Counted from the stretch's first letter, positions 11,546 through 25,421 are shown. The stretch: DNA of 64,000 nt from Heterobasidion occidentale (GCA_039111635.1 JBCAQO010000012.1:434001-498000); one strand, 5' to 3'. The notes: generated by a model not told the origin, from the sequence alone. A program made the numbers and translations.

Positions 11546-12921
11546 TCACCGCCATAGTATTCGCATGACTCTCCTGCCTACTCCCTCCGTTCGCTCCCAT
11601 ACTGTCTCCACCGTACCTAATTTTTGATCCTCGACGGCCTTCACAAAAGTCTCTACACCACCCCCGACGCCGAAATAGAGAACCTTCGCTGCTACCAGGC
11701 AAAGACTCATTTTTGATCGTTCTGTGTCCCCGCGAAGAGATATGTTGGCGGTTTTTTCGATCAAGTCTGTCGTTGCGTCTTCGGTGAGAGAAGGAGCCCC
11801 TCGTGACGCGTGGCGCAAGGCGCGCAACAAAGCGGGCAAGCTATCAGTCCTGTAGATCGTCTCAGAAGTCAACACGACATCGTATTTTGTCTCCCCAAGG
11901 CCTTTGGACGAAGGATCAGGTGTCGGATTCGAGCTCCAGATGACGTTGACGTCGAGCCCGTCCCATGATCCTGAAAAGAAGCGTAGGTAGATGTGGTGTC
12001 GCGAGAGCGTGTCGAGGAAAGCCTGCTTGAATTCAGATGGGAATGAAAGTTCCCCGGGGGTCTGGGGATCTGCATCCGGTGGATCTGGTTGGGAGGCACG
12101 GTAGCCTGAGGAAAGGGGCGACATGTCTGTCATATAAAGTCGGTCAGTGTGGTTCACGACGAGTGCAGTGATGGCGCCTACACCATACGAGTAGAATATT
12201 TGGAAGTGTGACAAGCTCCAGAACAGAGCGATTGTAATCCTGCAGATGGATATGCGTTTCAATTGGAGCCTTCTCTTCCGACGTTGCGAGGGCGGCAAAT
12301 AGCTGGTGCAGAAGGACGAGGACCGGGACAGCTGTACCACATCCAAGCTAAAGAAATCACCAACAGATTTTAGCTTGATGTCTCTCGCGAAGACCATGAA
12401 CGCACCTCCAATACGCGTTTTCCCTTCATCCAATCTTCACCCTCCTTGGCAGCCTGCGCTTCCAAGCACTCTGCAAGATCTGCACTGCACTCCCACGTCT
12501 TCAGTCCGCCTTCGTAAACGCCTGGCACTAGATCTGAAGGTGCGGCCAAGAAATCGAGCGCACCCGTCTTGTCCTCGTCATCCGCGCCTTCCTGCGATAT
12601 AACTTGGAGCCTCGCATCAAACAGATCGCGACGGGCGAGAGCAACTGGTGCGCGGCCCGACGAAGGAGGATGTGTAAGGGAGAGTAGGATATACTTTCAG
12701 GTAAAACGTCGAGCTGTGATGAAGATGAGTTTGCAGGAAGCCTGGAAGGAGACGCTTTGACGCACTAATTCAGAAACAGGGACCTCCGAAAAATGTGCTA
12801 CTTCGTGCGATGGCGTAGGTCCTGTCTCCGTTTTCGAGCTGATCTGCGACGGAGTCGGGATGAGGTCGAAATCATCGTCGAGGTCGTCAGCGAGGTCGAA
12901 GTCAAATGTGAAATTAGCCAT
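11546..12921 (-). CDS. HPM1: Histidine protein methyltransferase (METTL18/Hpm1 family)
   Basis: S-adenosylmethionine-dependent methyltransferase. In yeast Hpm1 methylates a histidine of ribosomal protein uL3; the human counterpart is METTL18. The N-terminus MANFTFDFDLADDLDDDFD is the acidic opening usual in the family. The family segment PGVYEGGLKTWECSADLAE is followed by motif I, VLELGCGTAVP, created by splicing out an intron. DYNRSVLELVTLPNILL is the next family block. Later exons carry FFSGSWDGLDV and YDVVLTSETIY. Four short introns are inferred. The frame breaks near 12679 in a run of three G/C, between ISYSPL and THPPSSG; one base restores it. Confidence 0.85.
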
Positions 12922-13461
12922 GAAAGCACGTCCGTCCAGGACCCTACAAATGACCGATCCTAATGCAGACGGAGAGTGGTCGAAATACCCAATGAAGTGC
13001 GATCCTACTCTATCCTACTATCACTGCGTCGGTGGCTGTCAAAAAACTCAATTTTGATGTACCACTTGCATAGATGCACAATGCTGCACAATGCTCCTGG
13101 CAATTATCAGTTTTGGAACCTTTTGCTGACGCATAGCCTGGGACTTTCCGTCGAGGCGTCGTGGTGGGCGCTGGTGGGTCCCATCCGTGACGGCATCTTG
13201 GAATCTGAGATCTGAGGTCACCCGCCGAAATGCCAGAAATATATGAAGAGATTGCCAGAGTGAATAAAATACAAATGACCCTCCCTCAGACAACTTTGCA
13301 CCATCTGCACTATATCAATTTCCTTGGTAGAAATGTAGGCACGATGAGAGAAAGGAGAAAGGACGTCTTCCAAACAGATGATTATCCTCAACAAACCTGG
13401 AACCTTACGGTAATAAGTACTAAGAATAAGATATCGTACCTCCTGCAAGGGTTCTTCTAGG
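12922..13461. other. Intergenic between Hpm1 start and TOK1 end
   Basis: About 540 bp, AT-richer than the flanking genes. It must contain the Hpm1 promoter. I see no further coding sequence, repeat or RNA. Confidence 0.5.
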
Positions 13462-16423
13462 CTAAGGAAGGGTGGGATTCGGGGGGCGCTCGTGAGTAGC
13501 AGAGATGAGTTGGTCTCGCCGTTCCATCATAACCAAAGCAGTCTCCGCTGCATCAATCATCTTGCGAACTCCTTCTAGAAACGGGGCAGGCACAGTCAGT
13601 TCACTGGCCGACTAAGTTACAAGTGGAAACTGACTTTCTATGCTCAACAAAAACAAGGTCTTTGGTGATACTGGTCATCAGGGTCACGATCCATGAGGTA
13701 GAGATAGTCACTCACGTTGCGCGCTGTCGCGTCCTGCCACACTTCGTCCTTCAGCCTCTCACTCATCCCTTCTTGCTGCGCAATCTCATTCAAAAGCTTC
13801 TTCATCTCGTCGGGCACTTCTTGCTCCTTCAGACTGGCGATGCCCTGGGGATCAAGCAGTGCTCCCATCCCTTCTGACGTCGCATGTCCATTAGTCACAA
13901 GAAAGTATTTCATGTGCTCTCGGAGCATCTTGACTTGTTCAAAGATCAGTTCTGGAAACGCCTCGAACCGATCCAACAGACGTTGTTCTGCTTCTCGTAG
14001 AGTCGTGACTTGAGAGCGGGGAGTGGCTGTGGTAGGTGGAGTAGAAGGGGTGCCGCCAAACTCCCTATGTTCGCTTGGATGGCTCGACCGAGAGTCTGAG
14101 ATCCTGAAGCCGAGACTGATACAGGTGGCGGACGATTGTCTCTACTCGATTTTCGGCGCTTTTGACGATACCGTCTAATGGCTGTATCAAAAGACCTGTC
14201 GTGCATCACGCTCCTGTATTTGGAGGAAAAGGCATCGGAAATGACTGCATTATGATTCAGTCAGACAACGAAAAGAAGAAGTCGAACGACGTGCCAGCAA
14301 TTAGGACCGTCATGGCACCCACACCCAATAATGCCCAAAAAATAAAGATAGCACGGCCCGCCGGAGTCACAGGCGCAAAGTCGCCGTATCCAATCGTCGT
14401 GAAAGCTATGAAGCCTATAGAAGACACGGTGAGCAAAGCTGTCATCATTTAGTACGCGCGACGCAAGTCCTCACAGAAATACATCGCAGAACCATATGTC
14501 CAATTCTCCGTCAGCGAGAAGATGGCGGAACCAACTGTCCAGAATATCAGAAATACAGCCCAGGCTAAACCAAGCTAGTGAAATATCAACAATGCTGAAC
14601 TGCTTTCGGGATCAGTGAATACCAGCGAACCTTCGTATATAAATCCCTCTTTTCCTCCTTTTCCAACATCTTGACGGCATCGAAGGCCTTCGGGGAGTCA
14701 CTATCCTCAATATTGTTCTTCATCTTCTCCACCTTCTTTAAGGTCCACCAGTGAGACAATCTGGCACGGGTCTTGGTCGATGTTTCTGCAGCGTTACTTT
14801 GAGAAGAAAGATTGAGTGGAGCAGCACTGTGCGCAGACCCGCTACCAGGACTGGGGTTACGGGGAACAAGTCCAGAGTCGTGCGTATCACCACGTATCCT
14901 ACCCAATGATTTCGCGATCCGCTGGTGGACAAACCTGTCGAGCGGAACATCAGCTTCGGTCGCTGCCGCCTCCAGCTCTGTGGCAGAAAGCCCCTCCGTG
15001 TTCAGATGCGCCCCGCCTGTGACAGGAAAGTGGAATGGGCGAGCGTCCATGGATGGCACGGAAAGTCTCGATGGTGTGTTCCCGACCTCTGATTCCAAGG
15101 GCGGCGCATCCCGCACCCAGATGTCCAAGTTCCGCTCTTGAAGCCTCTTCTCAACAGCAAGCTGCCATTTCCTTACCTGCTCTGCTTCCTTGCGCTTTTG
15201 ACGCTTTTGATTTTTATATTGGCGCACCCTACGACGGTAACCAATTTCTAACCCCTCTATGACCGCTTCGCTGATGAGACGGATTGCCGCGCCGAGGATG
15301 ACAATCCCGAAAGAGGCATAGACGCACACGACGGCGCGTTGTACAGCTGTGATTGGGACAATATCCCCAAACCCGACTGTGAGTGTTGTGACAATTGTAA
15401 AGAAAAGTCCGTTGATGAAGGAGAGATCCATTAGGAGCGAGGTGAGAAGAGCACCGAGAGCCACATAGGAAAGGAAGATAATGGTGATCAAAATGAGTGA
15501 GCGTTGCTTTCGGGTGAGGCCACTCCCTATATACGGTGTCAGTATACGAGTGTTGCAGAAAACCTAGAGTTTAGACAAAACTTGACTTACCGCTCCTCGA
15601 GAAATTCGGGGTGTTGAAAAAATCCCATAACAAGGTAACGTTAGTGATCGTTGATACGATAGTCGAGCAGACCGTCAACCAGTAGGCTTGACCGTACGTG
15701 AAACCGTCATTAGCACGATGCTCAATACCGAACACGAGAACAGTGATCACGTTAATCAAATCTATTCCAACACTTGAGAATGTGAGAAAGAATGTGAGAG
15801 GATGCACGCACCATGAACAGTCAAGAACACCGCAGATGTGATGGTCATCGCCTTTACCCTCCGCTCCAAGAAGCGAACGACCAGAGCAGCGTTGGCGATC
15901 AACGCGCACGCCATGGATAGAGCCATTGCCACGTCCAATAATGCGGAGTTGGGCTTGATCTCAACAATCTGGTTGTTCTCGGTGCGCACATACCAGTGCT
16001 CAGTCAAGCCAGGGATCTCGAGCAAGATGGAGAAAGGTATGAGGCTGCCGGAGACGATGGGCAAGGTCCGATAATTTGGAATGAAAACGTCATCATGAGG
16101 GTGACTGCCAAAGAGGATATCCTTGATTTTGACAAGCCAAGAAGGAAGAGAGTATCGCTGAAAGCTGCTCGCTAAGGATGTGGATGTGGAAACACGATGG
16201 GCGGGTTCATAACCGTCCATGTCTTGTGCATGCTCCCGGGTTCTCTTCTTCAGAGTTCCCTCCTGAATCATGTTCGTCAAGATCCTCTCCATTGATGTCA
16301 GCGCTGGCCTGCTCATTGGGTTGTCCTGCCCTGTCCTGCTTTTCCGGATCGTTCGGATTGGCAGGGCTGTGGTCAATGAACAGAGAAAGCATAGCTGCAG
16401 CTGTTGGGATAGAAAAGGCCATG
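13462..16423 (-). CDS. TOK1-type outward-rectifying two-pore potassium channel
   Basis: Plasma-membrane K+ channel of the fungal TOK class (eight transmembrane helices, two pore loops). Both selectivity filters are visible: VTTLTVGFGDIVPIT (about 15360) and IAFTTIGYGDFAPVTP (about 14390). TM segments seen before the first pore include IPFSILLEIPGL, MALSMACALIANAALVV, MTITSAVFLTVHG, LINVITVLVFGIE and YWLTVCSTIVSTITNVTLL. A long charged cytosolic linker with a KNQKRQKRKEAEQ coiled-coil-like stretch separates the pores. The cytosolic C-terminus is spread over several exons and stops at 13462 after HERPPNPTLP. At least six introns are inferred. The N-terminal end is uncertain because two overlapping frames (starts near 16423 and 16376) both look coding. 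Confidence 0.85.
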
Positions 16424-16683
16424 AAAGATGTCAAGGATGAAAACTGTTCATGAAGTTCGAAGTGAGCTGCTCCCAAGGATCAGGATGTTGTAGAGAGCAT
16501 TGTGTCGGTCTTGAGCATGGAAATGGCTGGCAGATGCAAGCCCCTCTCCATGACGTTCTAATCGGGCAAGATAAGATAAGATCCAAAGTGTTCCATTTGC
16601 CGCGCCGCAGACTTTTGCCCTCTGAAATCTCCCTTGACATCTGCAGCACCCAAAAAAACGCGAGAAAAAGACAAGATCGCGGA

Positions 16684-17424
<741 letters not shown>

Positions 17425-17559
17425 CCGGTAAGATGTTTGAGCAGTGAGCAGGTGTATTGCATTGCTATGTATCCACTTTGGACAATCGTACAAAATTGAA
17501 TGGATCAATCAAAGACCAGAGGGCAGATCATGTCCACGCACGTCGACCGTATGTCCTTA

Positions 17560-18652
17560 TCAATCTTCCCCCAAACGCTGCCCCGATCCCCACTGATATC
17601 CTGTCGCTCTCCCCCCACTAGTCCTCTCCTGCCTTGGTCGCGGAGGAATAACGTGAACGCCCGTTCCTGCACCCGGGTTTGGGCCTGCACCACTAGTTAC
17701 AAGACTTCTCAGCCACCCGGGCGCATTTCCCCACTCCCTTACGCCGGGAAGCCCACGCCCATCATCTCCGAACATGGTCCACCACCAGAGGTGTCCGACA
17801 ACAAGGCCAGTAACACTCACAGCAGCGGCGTTCGGTCCACCTGTTACAAGATCCATGGCTGTATACCGAATTCATCGCATGTTAGCTGGAGACGCCAAGA
17901 ACCAAAGAATGTACGAACCAAGGAGAGCATAAGGGAAATATTTCACAGGGAATGTGATGAGTCCCATGAAGGAGGTTTGTGCTCCCGCTGGCGACAGAGC
18001 AGCTGAAAGATATGTTGTGCACAGCAGAAGGGCGCGCGCGTGCACATATGTCCTCAGGGGAATATTCAATCCCTAGTACGGTTTTTAAAAACAATGGTAG
18101 GCCATGGTAAGGATGTGGACATACCAATATCGCGCCGGCAGCCAAAATTAGCTGCCATGCATAGTCAGGGAGCGCCCACTGAATTGTCCTGATTCAAGTG
18201 AGTCCGAGTTTCGACTGCATAGCATCCAGGCCAGGTCTATATGAGATATCGCGACGAGGCATGATGTGATGGGGACACGAACTATAGCATGATTATATCG
18301 AAGATATAGTTGAACCCAGAACCTGATGGTTGAGCAACGGATCAGCCATGGAAATTGTGCTGGTGTTATGAAACTTACTTCCAAGGAAAAAGCTTGTCCA
18401 GACTCTCCAAATCTATCACATCCCCCACGAACCGAGCCCGTCAGCCCGATGCTTCATAACGAGCGCACCAACCAACCAAAAGAATGAGCTTACCTCCCAC
18501 TTCTGCGTAACCAACTCCCTCACAAAAAGGACTCTGTACGGGCTCAAAATCTGCAGCATGACCGGTACTGTGACCGCCACGGACGACGCGCATAGGAAGC
18601 GCGTCACTGGGGGGATCTTGCGGAGCTCATCGAAGAAACCGGTATAAGACAT
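17560..18652 (-). CDS. Derlin (Der1-like) ER-associated degradation protein
   Basis: Rhomboid-like pseudoprotease of the ER membrane that helps move misfolded proteins to the cytosol. The N-terminus FFDELRKIPPVTRFLC and VMLQILSPYRVLFVRELVTQ match the Der1/derlin family. The spliced protein continues IWRVWTSFFLG, RNSDSLESGQFSGRS, DYAWQLILAAGAIL, LNIPLRTYVHARALLLCTTYL and the C-terminal VTGLVVGHLWWW. A glycine/proline-rich cytosolic tail ends at 17560. At least five short introns are needed. One frame break sits in a run of three G/C near 18169, between GRS and DYAWQ. Several hydrophobic helices are consistent with six TM segments. Confidence 0.85.
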
Positions 18653-18928
18653 CGGAGGTTTTCAATATTATGGTTCTACAAATTGGTGGTTTGGTGGTTT
18701 GGACGAGGTCAGTAGAGCTGAGAAGATATGACGGAAAGAGCGACCATGGATGCCTCGTGAATAGAACATGCTCGAACACCACTTGCAAGCGCACAACACG
18801 TCAGAGTTTACACATGTTATGTCCTTCCCATGGAGAAGCGCAACCAAGACCAACCTCTGCCAACGCAAACTCCTAAGTAAGTTACTACCTAAGTAGTCCT
18901 TGGCCTCATCATAGTCTCATCTTTCATT

Positions 18929-20548
18929 ATGGAAGACGAATTCCAGTCAGTCCAGCCGAAAACCCATTCCAGTCTTCTCACCATTCGCTCTTATACACAG
19001 AACGACTGTCTTCTGTGTAAAGGTCAGCCACGGAGACTAACCATTCGCACACTTGTATACAATTGACTTTGACCGGGCCGATTGGGTTCGACATCTACAA
19101 TGAGACCGAAGAACAGCGTGCAGAATTTGGGAAACGATGCGACCATGGTTCCAGAAGAGAGGCTATACCCTCTATAGGATCAAATATCGGCCGGAAGGAG
19201 ACCCGCCTGTCCATTTCCCGTTTTGCTATGTTCCCTCCCATGAACCTGTAGATGAACAGTCCGCTTTCCCCTACGCGCGCTTCGTGAACGACATCCAGCC
19301 TTACAAAGACTATTATCCTATCCTTATGCTTTTCAACTTCGTGTGCTCTCATCTTCTCTTTTGATCAGCAGGTTCCTTGATTCAAATGGAACATAGGCTC
19401 GGATTTTACCAGCACAGGACAGCCAGAATTACCACGTCGTCATGAAGATCATCTCTGAAAACTCGGAAGAATATCGAATAGTCAGTTACTTGCACCAACT
19501 TTCCTCTATCACCCCCAAGGACAGCTTGGAAAACGTCGTACCTATTCTGAGTTTATTGAAATGTGACAAGTACTGCTTCGCGGTCATGCCCAGGTCAGTG
19601 TATGTTGATCCTGTTTGTTTGAATATACCTGACATTGCTCAGATGGGGTCCTCTGCATGGTGATAGAGTTTTCCCGACAATGGCTGATTGCCTTGATTTT
19701 CTGGAGGGCATGCTCAAGGTATCTCATTCCTCGTACACCTCGGTAGTCTTGCTAAACTGGTGGCCTACAGGGTTTGGTGTCTCTGCATCTACACCGCATT
19801 GTTCACCGACTAAGGATCAAGCTTCCTTCGATCTGATATGGATCATTCTCATAGAGACATATAGGACCTGAGAGCGCCCAACGCAGTCATGGACCATTAT
19901 CAGAGCGGAGTAGCGATTCCAATCAAATCACGGCAATCAACGCGCGATCTCTTCGGGGGTAAGGATGGTGTGATCTATAATATCATCGACTTCGACTACT
20001 CACCATACCGCCCGATTGTCTCTATCGTGAGGCCAAGGAGTCATCAGCAATATCCCGACATTATCCTCGAGACACTTGTCAAGGTGAACTTGAGTACAAC
20101 CCTTTCGCATATGACGCCGGAGCTTTGGGAATGATGTTCTGCGACCTGTTCCAGGTAAGTCTCTTGTGCTTTGTTCTGAGGATGTATGCTAATCTCTTGC
20201 GTAACATATGACCAGGACCTCATTCTGTATGCCCCCATGATGGCACCTCTGTTCGATATGATGGTCACCTCAGATGTATCCCGAAGATTCACGGCAGCAG
20301 AGGCTTTGCACTTCTTCCAACATGCTCTGCTGCCCAGTCTGTCTGATGAACAGCTGGCTATGGCTCCTCCGCCACTTTCACCATATCGCATTGTGACCGT
20401 TGAGGATGACCGGTGGGCTGGTCTCCCGAGTGAATTTGTCGCCGAATGGGGAGAACATCGCGCTCCTTCGTCATCCCGTATGACTTTGCTTCTACGTCGC
20501 ATATGTCGAAGGGAGTGGGGATATCCGTGTGTTCGTGCTACACGTTGA
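18929..20548 (+). CDS. Basidiomycete-type protein kinase-like gene
   Basis: Kinase-fold protein of a family expanded in Agaricomycotina. Seen: an N-terminal block WFQKRGYTLYRIKYRPEG, the beta-3 lysine strand VVMKIISENSEEYRIV, hinge region CFAVMPRWGPLHGDRVF, and catalytic loop HRIVHR joined to DLRAPNAVMD, giving HRDLRAPN. The metal-binding motif reads DFD (YNIIDFDYSP) instead of DFG. YNPFAYDAGALGMMF and RRFTAAEALHFF close the domain. The intron inside the HRD loop (about 19810-19864) has CTAAGG where GTAAGG would be expected. A frame break sits in a C run near 20012. The first exons (18929-19140) are uncertain. It may be a working kinase with sequence errors or a decaying copy. Confidence 0.55.
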
Positions 20549-21035
20549 ATTATTAGGTTCATAGTCTATCATATTCATGGACAGCATATGTTTATTTAGA
20601 CATTGTATCATTGCAATGCAATTTAGTAGGTAATGAGACAGAATGGCAGATGTTGCCGGTGAATGTCGCTGTGGGTACTGCATATAGAATTTTTGTTCTA
20701 TCCTTGCGTCGAACAAGGAGCAGTAGTTGTGCTTACTGCGTGCGCACGATGAGGGACATCATCTCGCCTCTTATGCGAGCCTGTGCACTCCAACATTCCG
20801 TTCAGATGATCTTCAATGACATAGTGTCGTCTCCACGTTGCAACTTGAGGCCTGTGTAATGTCTGGTGCTGATGTTATATTCCTACACTACTAGTCATTA
20901 GAAAGGAGGTCTGACCGGCGCGAGGATGCTTGGACGAGAAGATTTGTGGGGCTATTCATACGTAAATGTCACGTGATTTACTTCCGTTTAAGTACAGAAG
21001 GAATTTTTGCCAGCAACTCTCTTCACCGAGCAACC
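20549..21035. other. Intergenic, no gene seen
   Basis: Between the kinase-like gene and the helicase. AT-rich, with only short frames. The helicase open frame extends upstream in phase to an ATG at 20946, but the ATG at 21036 gives a better mitochondrial targeting peptide. Confidence 0.5.
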
Positions 21036-23543
21036 ATGGCGTCGTCTTTACGGTCGACGGCAATGAGGGCCTGTCGCTCGCCCGTCTATGCCTTCACGTC
21101 TTTCCGAGGTCTTGTTACTTTGTCGGCCAGGAGCCGGGGTGAGTTCTCTTGCTTCCCATCTTTTGTCATACCTCCCATCGTTGTTGAGCGCTGAGCTGCG
21201 ACTTTATTATCTTCGACCTGAACATGGCTTGATGGCTGACTATATGCGCACATCCCAGTTAATCATGTACTACCCTCATGTCGGCGATACGACCACATCC
21301 TCGCGCGTGCGCTCAAGGAAGAGCCCGTTAACCTCGATCCTGGCGAGCCTGTCGAGCTGCAGGAGGAAGTGCAGAGTCACAAAAAGAACGATTCCTACAA
21401 CGAGCAGCCTGCCTTTGCTAGTTTGAGGGGATCCATCTCTGATAATACCCTCAAGGCACTCACCCACCGTCCCTTCACACTCACTCACATGTCACCCGTC
21501 CAGGCAGCCGTCCTTCCTCTTCTACCAAAACTTTCCGACCCTCATGAACCGAGTGTCGACGCGGACGCATCACCTCCTCGAGACCTCCTCGTCAAGGCAA
21601 AAACTGGTACAGGAAAAACGCTCGCCTTTTTGGTCCCTGCTATCGAGGCTCGACTGAAGGCCATTGAACGTGCCGGCCTTGATACTCAAACATCAGGTGT
21701 CTCGGATCCTCACGCAAGGCACAGGGCCGAACTTTCGTTTGCGAGACAACAGGTTGGCACGCTCATCATCAGCCCCACCAGAGAGTTGGCAACCCAGATT
21801 GCGAACGAGGCGATCAGGGCAAGCTATTGGCACAAGGGTTTCGAAGTCAGGCTGTTTACCGGAGGTGCGAGCAAGCGGAATCAGATGCGTGACTGGATGA
21901 AGGGCCGCCGTGATATTGTCGTCTCTACTCCCGGTCGTCTTCGCGATTTGCTGCACACGGAACCAGAGGTTGCTGAAGGGATTAGGAAGACTCAGATTGT
22001 AAAATTTTCTCTTCTCAAACACGTTCATCACTGAATCGGGGCTTTGTTTTAGCTCGTTCTTGATGAAGCGGACACACTGCTCGAGATGGGCTTCCGTGAC
22101 GACATCGACGCCATCATCGATTTTCTGCCCAAGAAGCCTGTTCGCCAGACCTTCCTCTTCTCTGCAACTCTCTCCCCGGCCATTCAGCAAATTGCGCGCG
22201 CGGCTCTCGACAAGAAGCACACCTTCATTGATGTTGTTCCTGTTGATTCGTCGCCTGTTCATGCACACGTACCCCAGTACCACACTGTCCTCCCCACCGC
22301 CGAGAAACAGATACCCCACATCTTGAACCTTATTGCCCACGATCAGCTTGTCAACCCCGGTCGGTCGAAGATCATGATCTTCTTCCCTACGACAAAGATG
22401 ACTCAGCTTTTCTCTACGCTGCTCGCTCAATTGGCTAAGACGACCCTTCCGGCAGGCACTGCCACGAGGACGTACGAGATTCACTCCAAGCGGACACAAG
22501 AATCGCGTTCTTCGGTATCAGATGCCTTCCGCTCTGACAAAAGCGGCGCCTCCATCCTTATCACTTCCGATGTATCCGCTCGTGGAGTTGATTACCCCGG
22601 TGTAACGCGCGTCATCCAAGTCGGTATCCCTGGCGGCACTGAGTTATATGTTCATCGCGTTGGCAGAACTGGACGGGCCGGAACGAACGGACGTGGCGAT
22701 CTTGTCCTTCTCCCCTGGGAAGTCGGTTTTGTTTCCTGGCAGCTCACAGATGTCCCGATGAAGCCTCTCACTTTCACCGAGCTTGATTCACATGTGAAGG
22801 AACTTGCCAAGAAATACGATGAAGAACCGGAGACGTTCTGGAAAGGCCTCAAGGTTGCCGAACACGGCGAGCCGCAATATGATCGCTCAGGTCGTAAAGC
22901 TCTTCGGCTACCTACGAAATACCCGCAGACATTATCCCCGATGGTTGAAGAGACCCCCGCTATCGTTTCTGCGCTGTTGGACAAATTGGACGAGTCCGCT
23001 GTTAGGGAGACCGTGGGCTCGTTGTTGGGTTATTATATTGCCAAGTCACCCGAATTGCGGGTTCAAAAGCCTGTCATCGTCAAGGGTCTCATGGACTGGT
23101 CCGTTCAGGCGCTCGGTCTGCCGCAGGCTCCTGTTTTCTCCCAGGCCTTCCTTGAGCGACTGGGCTTCTCGGACGGAAGGACCAAGCACTTCGGCAGGGC
23201 TCCTCAAAGAGAGCGAAGGATGGATCCGCGCCAGCCGCACTGGATGGGTCGAGGCACACGAGCCTCCAGAGAGGGCGAGGGCGAGGGCGAGGGCGAGAGA
23301 AGAGGATGGGGCAGCGAGGGTGGCGACCGGTTCCAGAGGAACAATAGAATGGGCGGTGGCGAGCGTTTCCCGAGGCATGATAGGACTGATGGCGATCGGT
23401 TCTCGAGTGGCGACCGGCCTTCAGGTGGCGATCGGTTCTCGAGGGACGATCCTCGTGGAGAGCCTTCGGAGTATCGCAGCAAGCGGTACGATTATGGAAA
23501 GGGCGCGACGCGGCCAAGAAGGGAGAGCAAGGACGAGTATTAG
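21036..23543 (+). CDS. MSS116: Mitochondrial DEAD-box RNA helicase (Mss116/CYT-19-like)
   Basis: ATP-dependent RNA chaperone, probably for group I/II intron folding and translation in mitochondria. Three exons are separated by introns 21139-21258 and 21999-22052. The N-terminus MASSLRSTAMRACRSPVYAF is basic and amphipathic, as in a mitochondrial presequence. Helicase motifs in order: Q-motif region MSPVQAAVLPLL, Walker A AKTGTGKT, PTRELA, STPGRL, VLDEADTLLEMGF (DEAD), LFSATLS, then in domain 2 SDVSARGVDYP and HRVGRTGRAG. The C-terminal extension is basic and glycine-rich with GGDRF-type repeats, as in RNA-binding tails of this group. No frame break was found, unlike many neighbours. Confidence 0.9.
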
Positions 23544-24027
23544 TCTTTCGTGAGTTCCCTTTTTGACTGCCAGGAGCACGCGGATGTGGACGGGGAGAGG
23601 GGGCACTATATATTACATTATTGCTGTTACCTTGTACTATACTCATAATGGTCGCATTCATCTAGTCTCCTCACCACCTCATCAGTCACAGTTCAGTCCC
23701 CTTGCTAGAGTTACTTACATCGCCAAAAAGTATGTACGGTTCGCATCGTGCGCCGCTCACTGTTTGTTATATTCATTATGAGGACCAAAGAACATTAGAC
23801 ATTTTGACGTCGCGTCAAATCTCAGGTTCACAAGTTGTAAGCCACTGTAGGCTATTGTAGGCTGCATTTTGTTCCAATTGTGTCTAATGCCGGGAAAAAT
23901 AGTTGGCCTTGCCGATGCCAGCAAACAACATTCGCGTCGTCAGCGCGTCTCCCTTGAGGACCGTCTTCATCCGACATAGATATCTCCAGTGATTAACCGG
24001 TCGCAGCGCTATATTCAAAGGTCTACG
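23544..24027. other. Intergenic, no gene seen
   Basis: Separates the helicase stop from the coiled-coil gene. AT-rich, containing a doubled TGTAGGCT-like motif near 23850 and nothing coding. Confidence 0.5.
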
Positions 24028-25241
24028 ATGCCTTCTGGAAACCTGGAACCGGTGGATGAGGATTCTATCACTGTTTCTCCTGGTAAGCCTGACGCCACTG
24101 CAACAGTGCAACGCCTTCGAAAGTGCGCTGTAAACCTATACTGATACCACCACTTGTAAGATTGCCTTGAGTCACGGACATTCAGCGGTGCAAAGGCCAC
24201 CCTTCTCAGCCTAATGCCCGATGTTACGGTATCTACCTTCTACGCCGTAGTCTTGAACGCGCGCACACAGTGGGCTGCCTCCAGTTCTCAGAAATTTGGT
24301 TCTGCGCAGCGTAATTTGAACGAGAAGTTTAACGAGTTAAGGACGCGACGTGATTCATCGTGGTCTCGGGCCACTGCTACTGACCTCACGGCCCAGCTTG
24401 TCGAACAGCGGGAAGAGGAAAGAGCGACGTTCAAGAGAGATCAGGCGCAGCGAGAGCAAGACCTCGACGCGCGATGGGAGAGCAGGTTACAGCAAGCATT
24501 GGCGCAGCAAAAAGTGGACCTGCAGAAAGCAATGGCGCAGCAGAACGCGGAGCTGGAGCAGAAGATCTCGGAGCTGCAGACAATATTGACGCAGCAGAAG
24601 ATGTGGATGCAACACGAATTGGAGCGAAAGACGGGGGAGCTACGGACCTCGTCGGGCCAGGCGGCAGTGAAGGCGAACAAGGCGAGGGAGCCCATCAAGC
24701 AAGAAACCAATGCAGATGATGAACACGCGGCCTCTGAGCGTCTATCGCCAAATAGTCACATCGAGAGCCAGATGTTCATGGAGAGCATGATTTCTCAGGT
24801 GCGCTATTGTCATTTATCCTTACCTGCAGCTCATCTCTTGATTGGTTTCAGACTTCAGATGCCCTCAATTGGGCAAAACTGTACAGACGGATCGAGAAAG
24901 CGCAAGGGACACTGGCGTGGGCTGCTGGTCTCGTCGACAACACCTCCAATCGTCGAGCAGCGAACATCTGGCGAGCGCGCGTCAGCGACAATGAAACCCT
25001 CAATCTCACCGACACAGAGCGGCTTGCTGTCGCCAAGAGCCTCTTCACAGGCTCTACTGACAAAGAAGCATCCGCGCTCCGTCTGCTCAACTCGCGTGCC
25101 GGATACCTTGTTGTGGAGCGCTTCTCTGTTGTACAAAAAGGAAGCGGTTCGCTTGCTGATGGGCCGGTTGTTGATCGAATTGATCCACACAGCGAAGAGG
25201 CTATCCTGTTGCTTACCTCCTTTGTCCGTGACTCCAATTGA
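24028..25241 (+). CDS. Coiled-coil protein, function unknown
   Basis: Three exons: 24028-24082, 24161-24798 and 24852-25241, with GT-AG introns 24083-24160 (branch-like TACTGAT) and 24799-24851. The start ATG at 24028 begins MPSGNLEPVDEDSITVSP and splices in phase into DCLESRTFSGAKATLL. Residues ~70-190 form a long Glu/Gln/Lys-rich coiled coil (EQREEERATFKRDQAQREQ, then repeated LQKAMAQQNAELEQ-like heptads). The C-terminal ~130 residues form a compact-looking domain (NWAKLYRRIEKAQGTL and RLLNSRAGYLVVERF). I do not recognise the family. The domain order (coiled coil then small globular domain) suggests a scaffold or complex subunit, but that is only inference. Confidence 0.65.
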
Positions 25242-25421
25242 TGTTCTCTAATCCCAATTGTGTGTATCGCATCCTAGTGAAAGTCAATTTGATTCCACAA
25301 GCAGCGTCTACAAAGTAGAGAACACTGATGACTGCGGGGGCGAAAAGTGAGGAGGAATAAGAGTTCTAGAATATTTAGAGGAACACGCATGCTTTCCTAT
25401 ATGAAAAGTCTACAACGTACT

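Noticed and set aside
23265..23300. GAGGGC tandem repeat
   Set aside because: It lies inside the glycine/arginine/glutamate-rich tail of the helicase and is in frame; ordinary low-complexity coding sequence.
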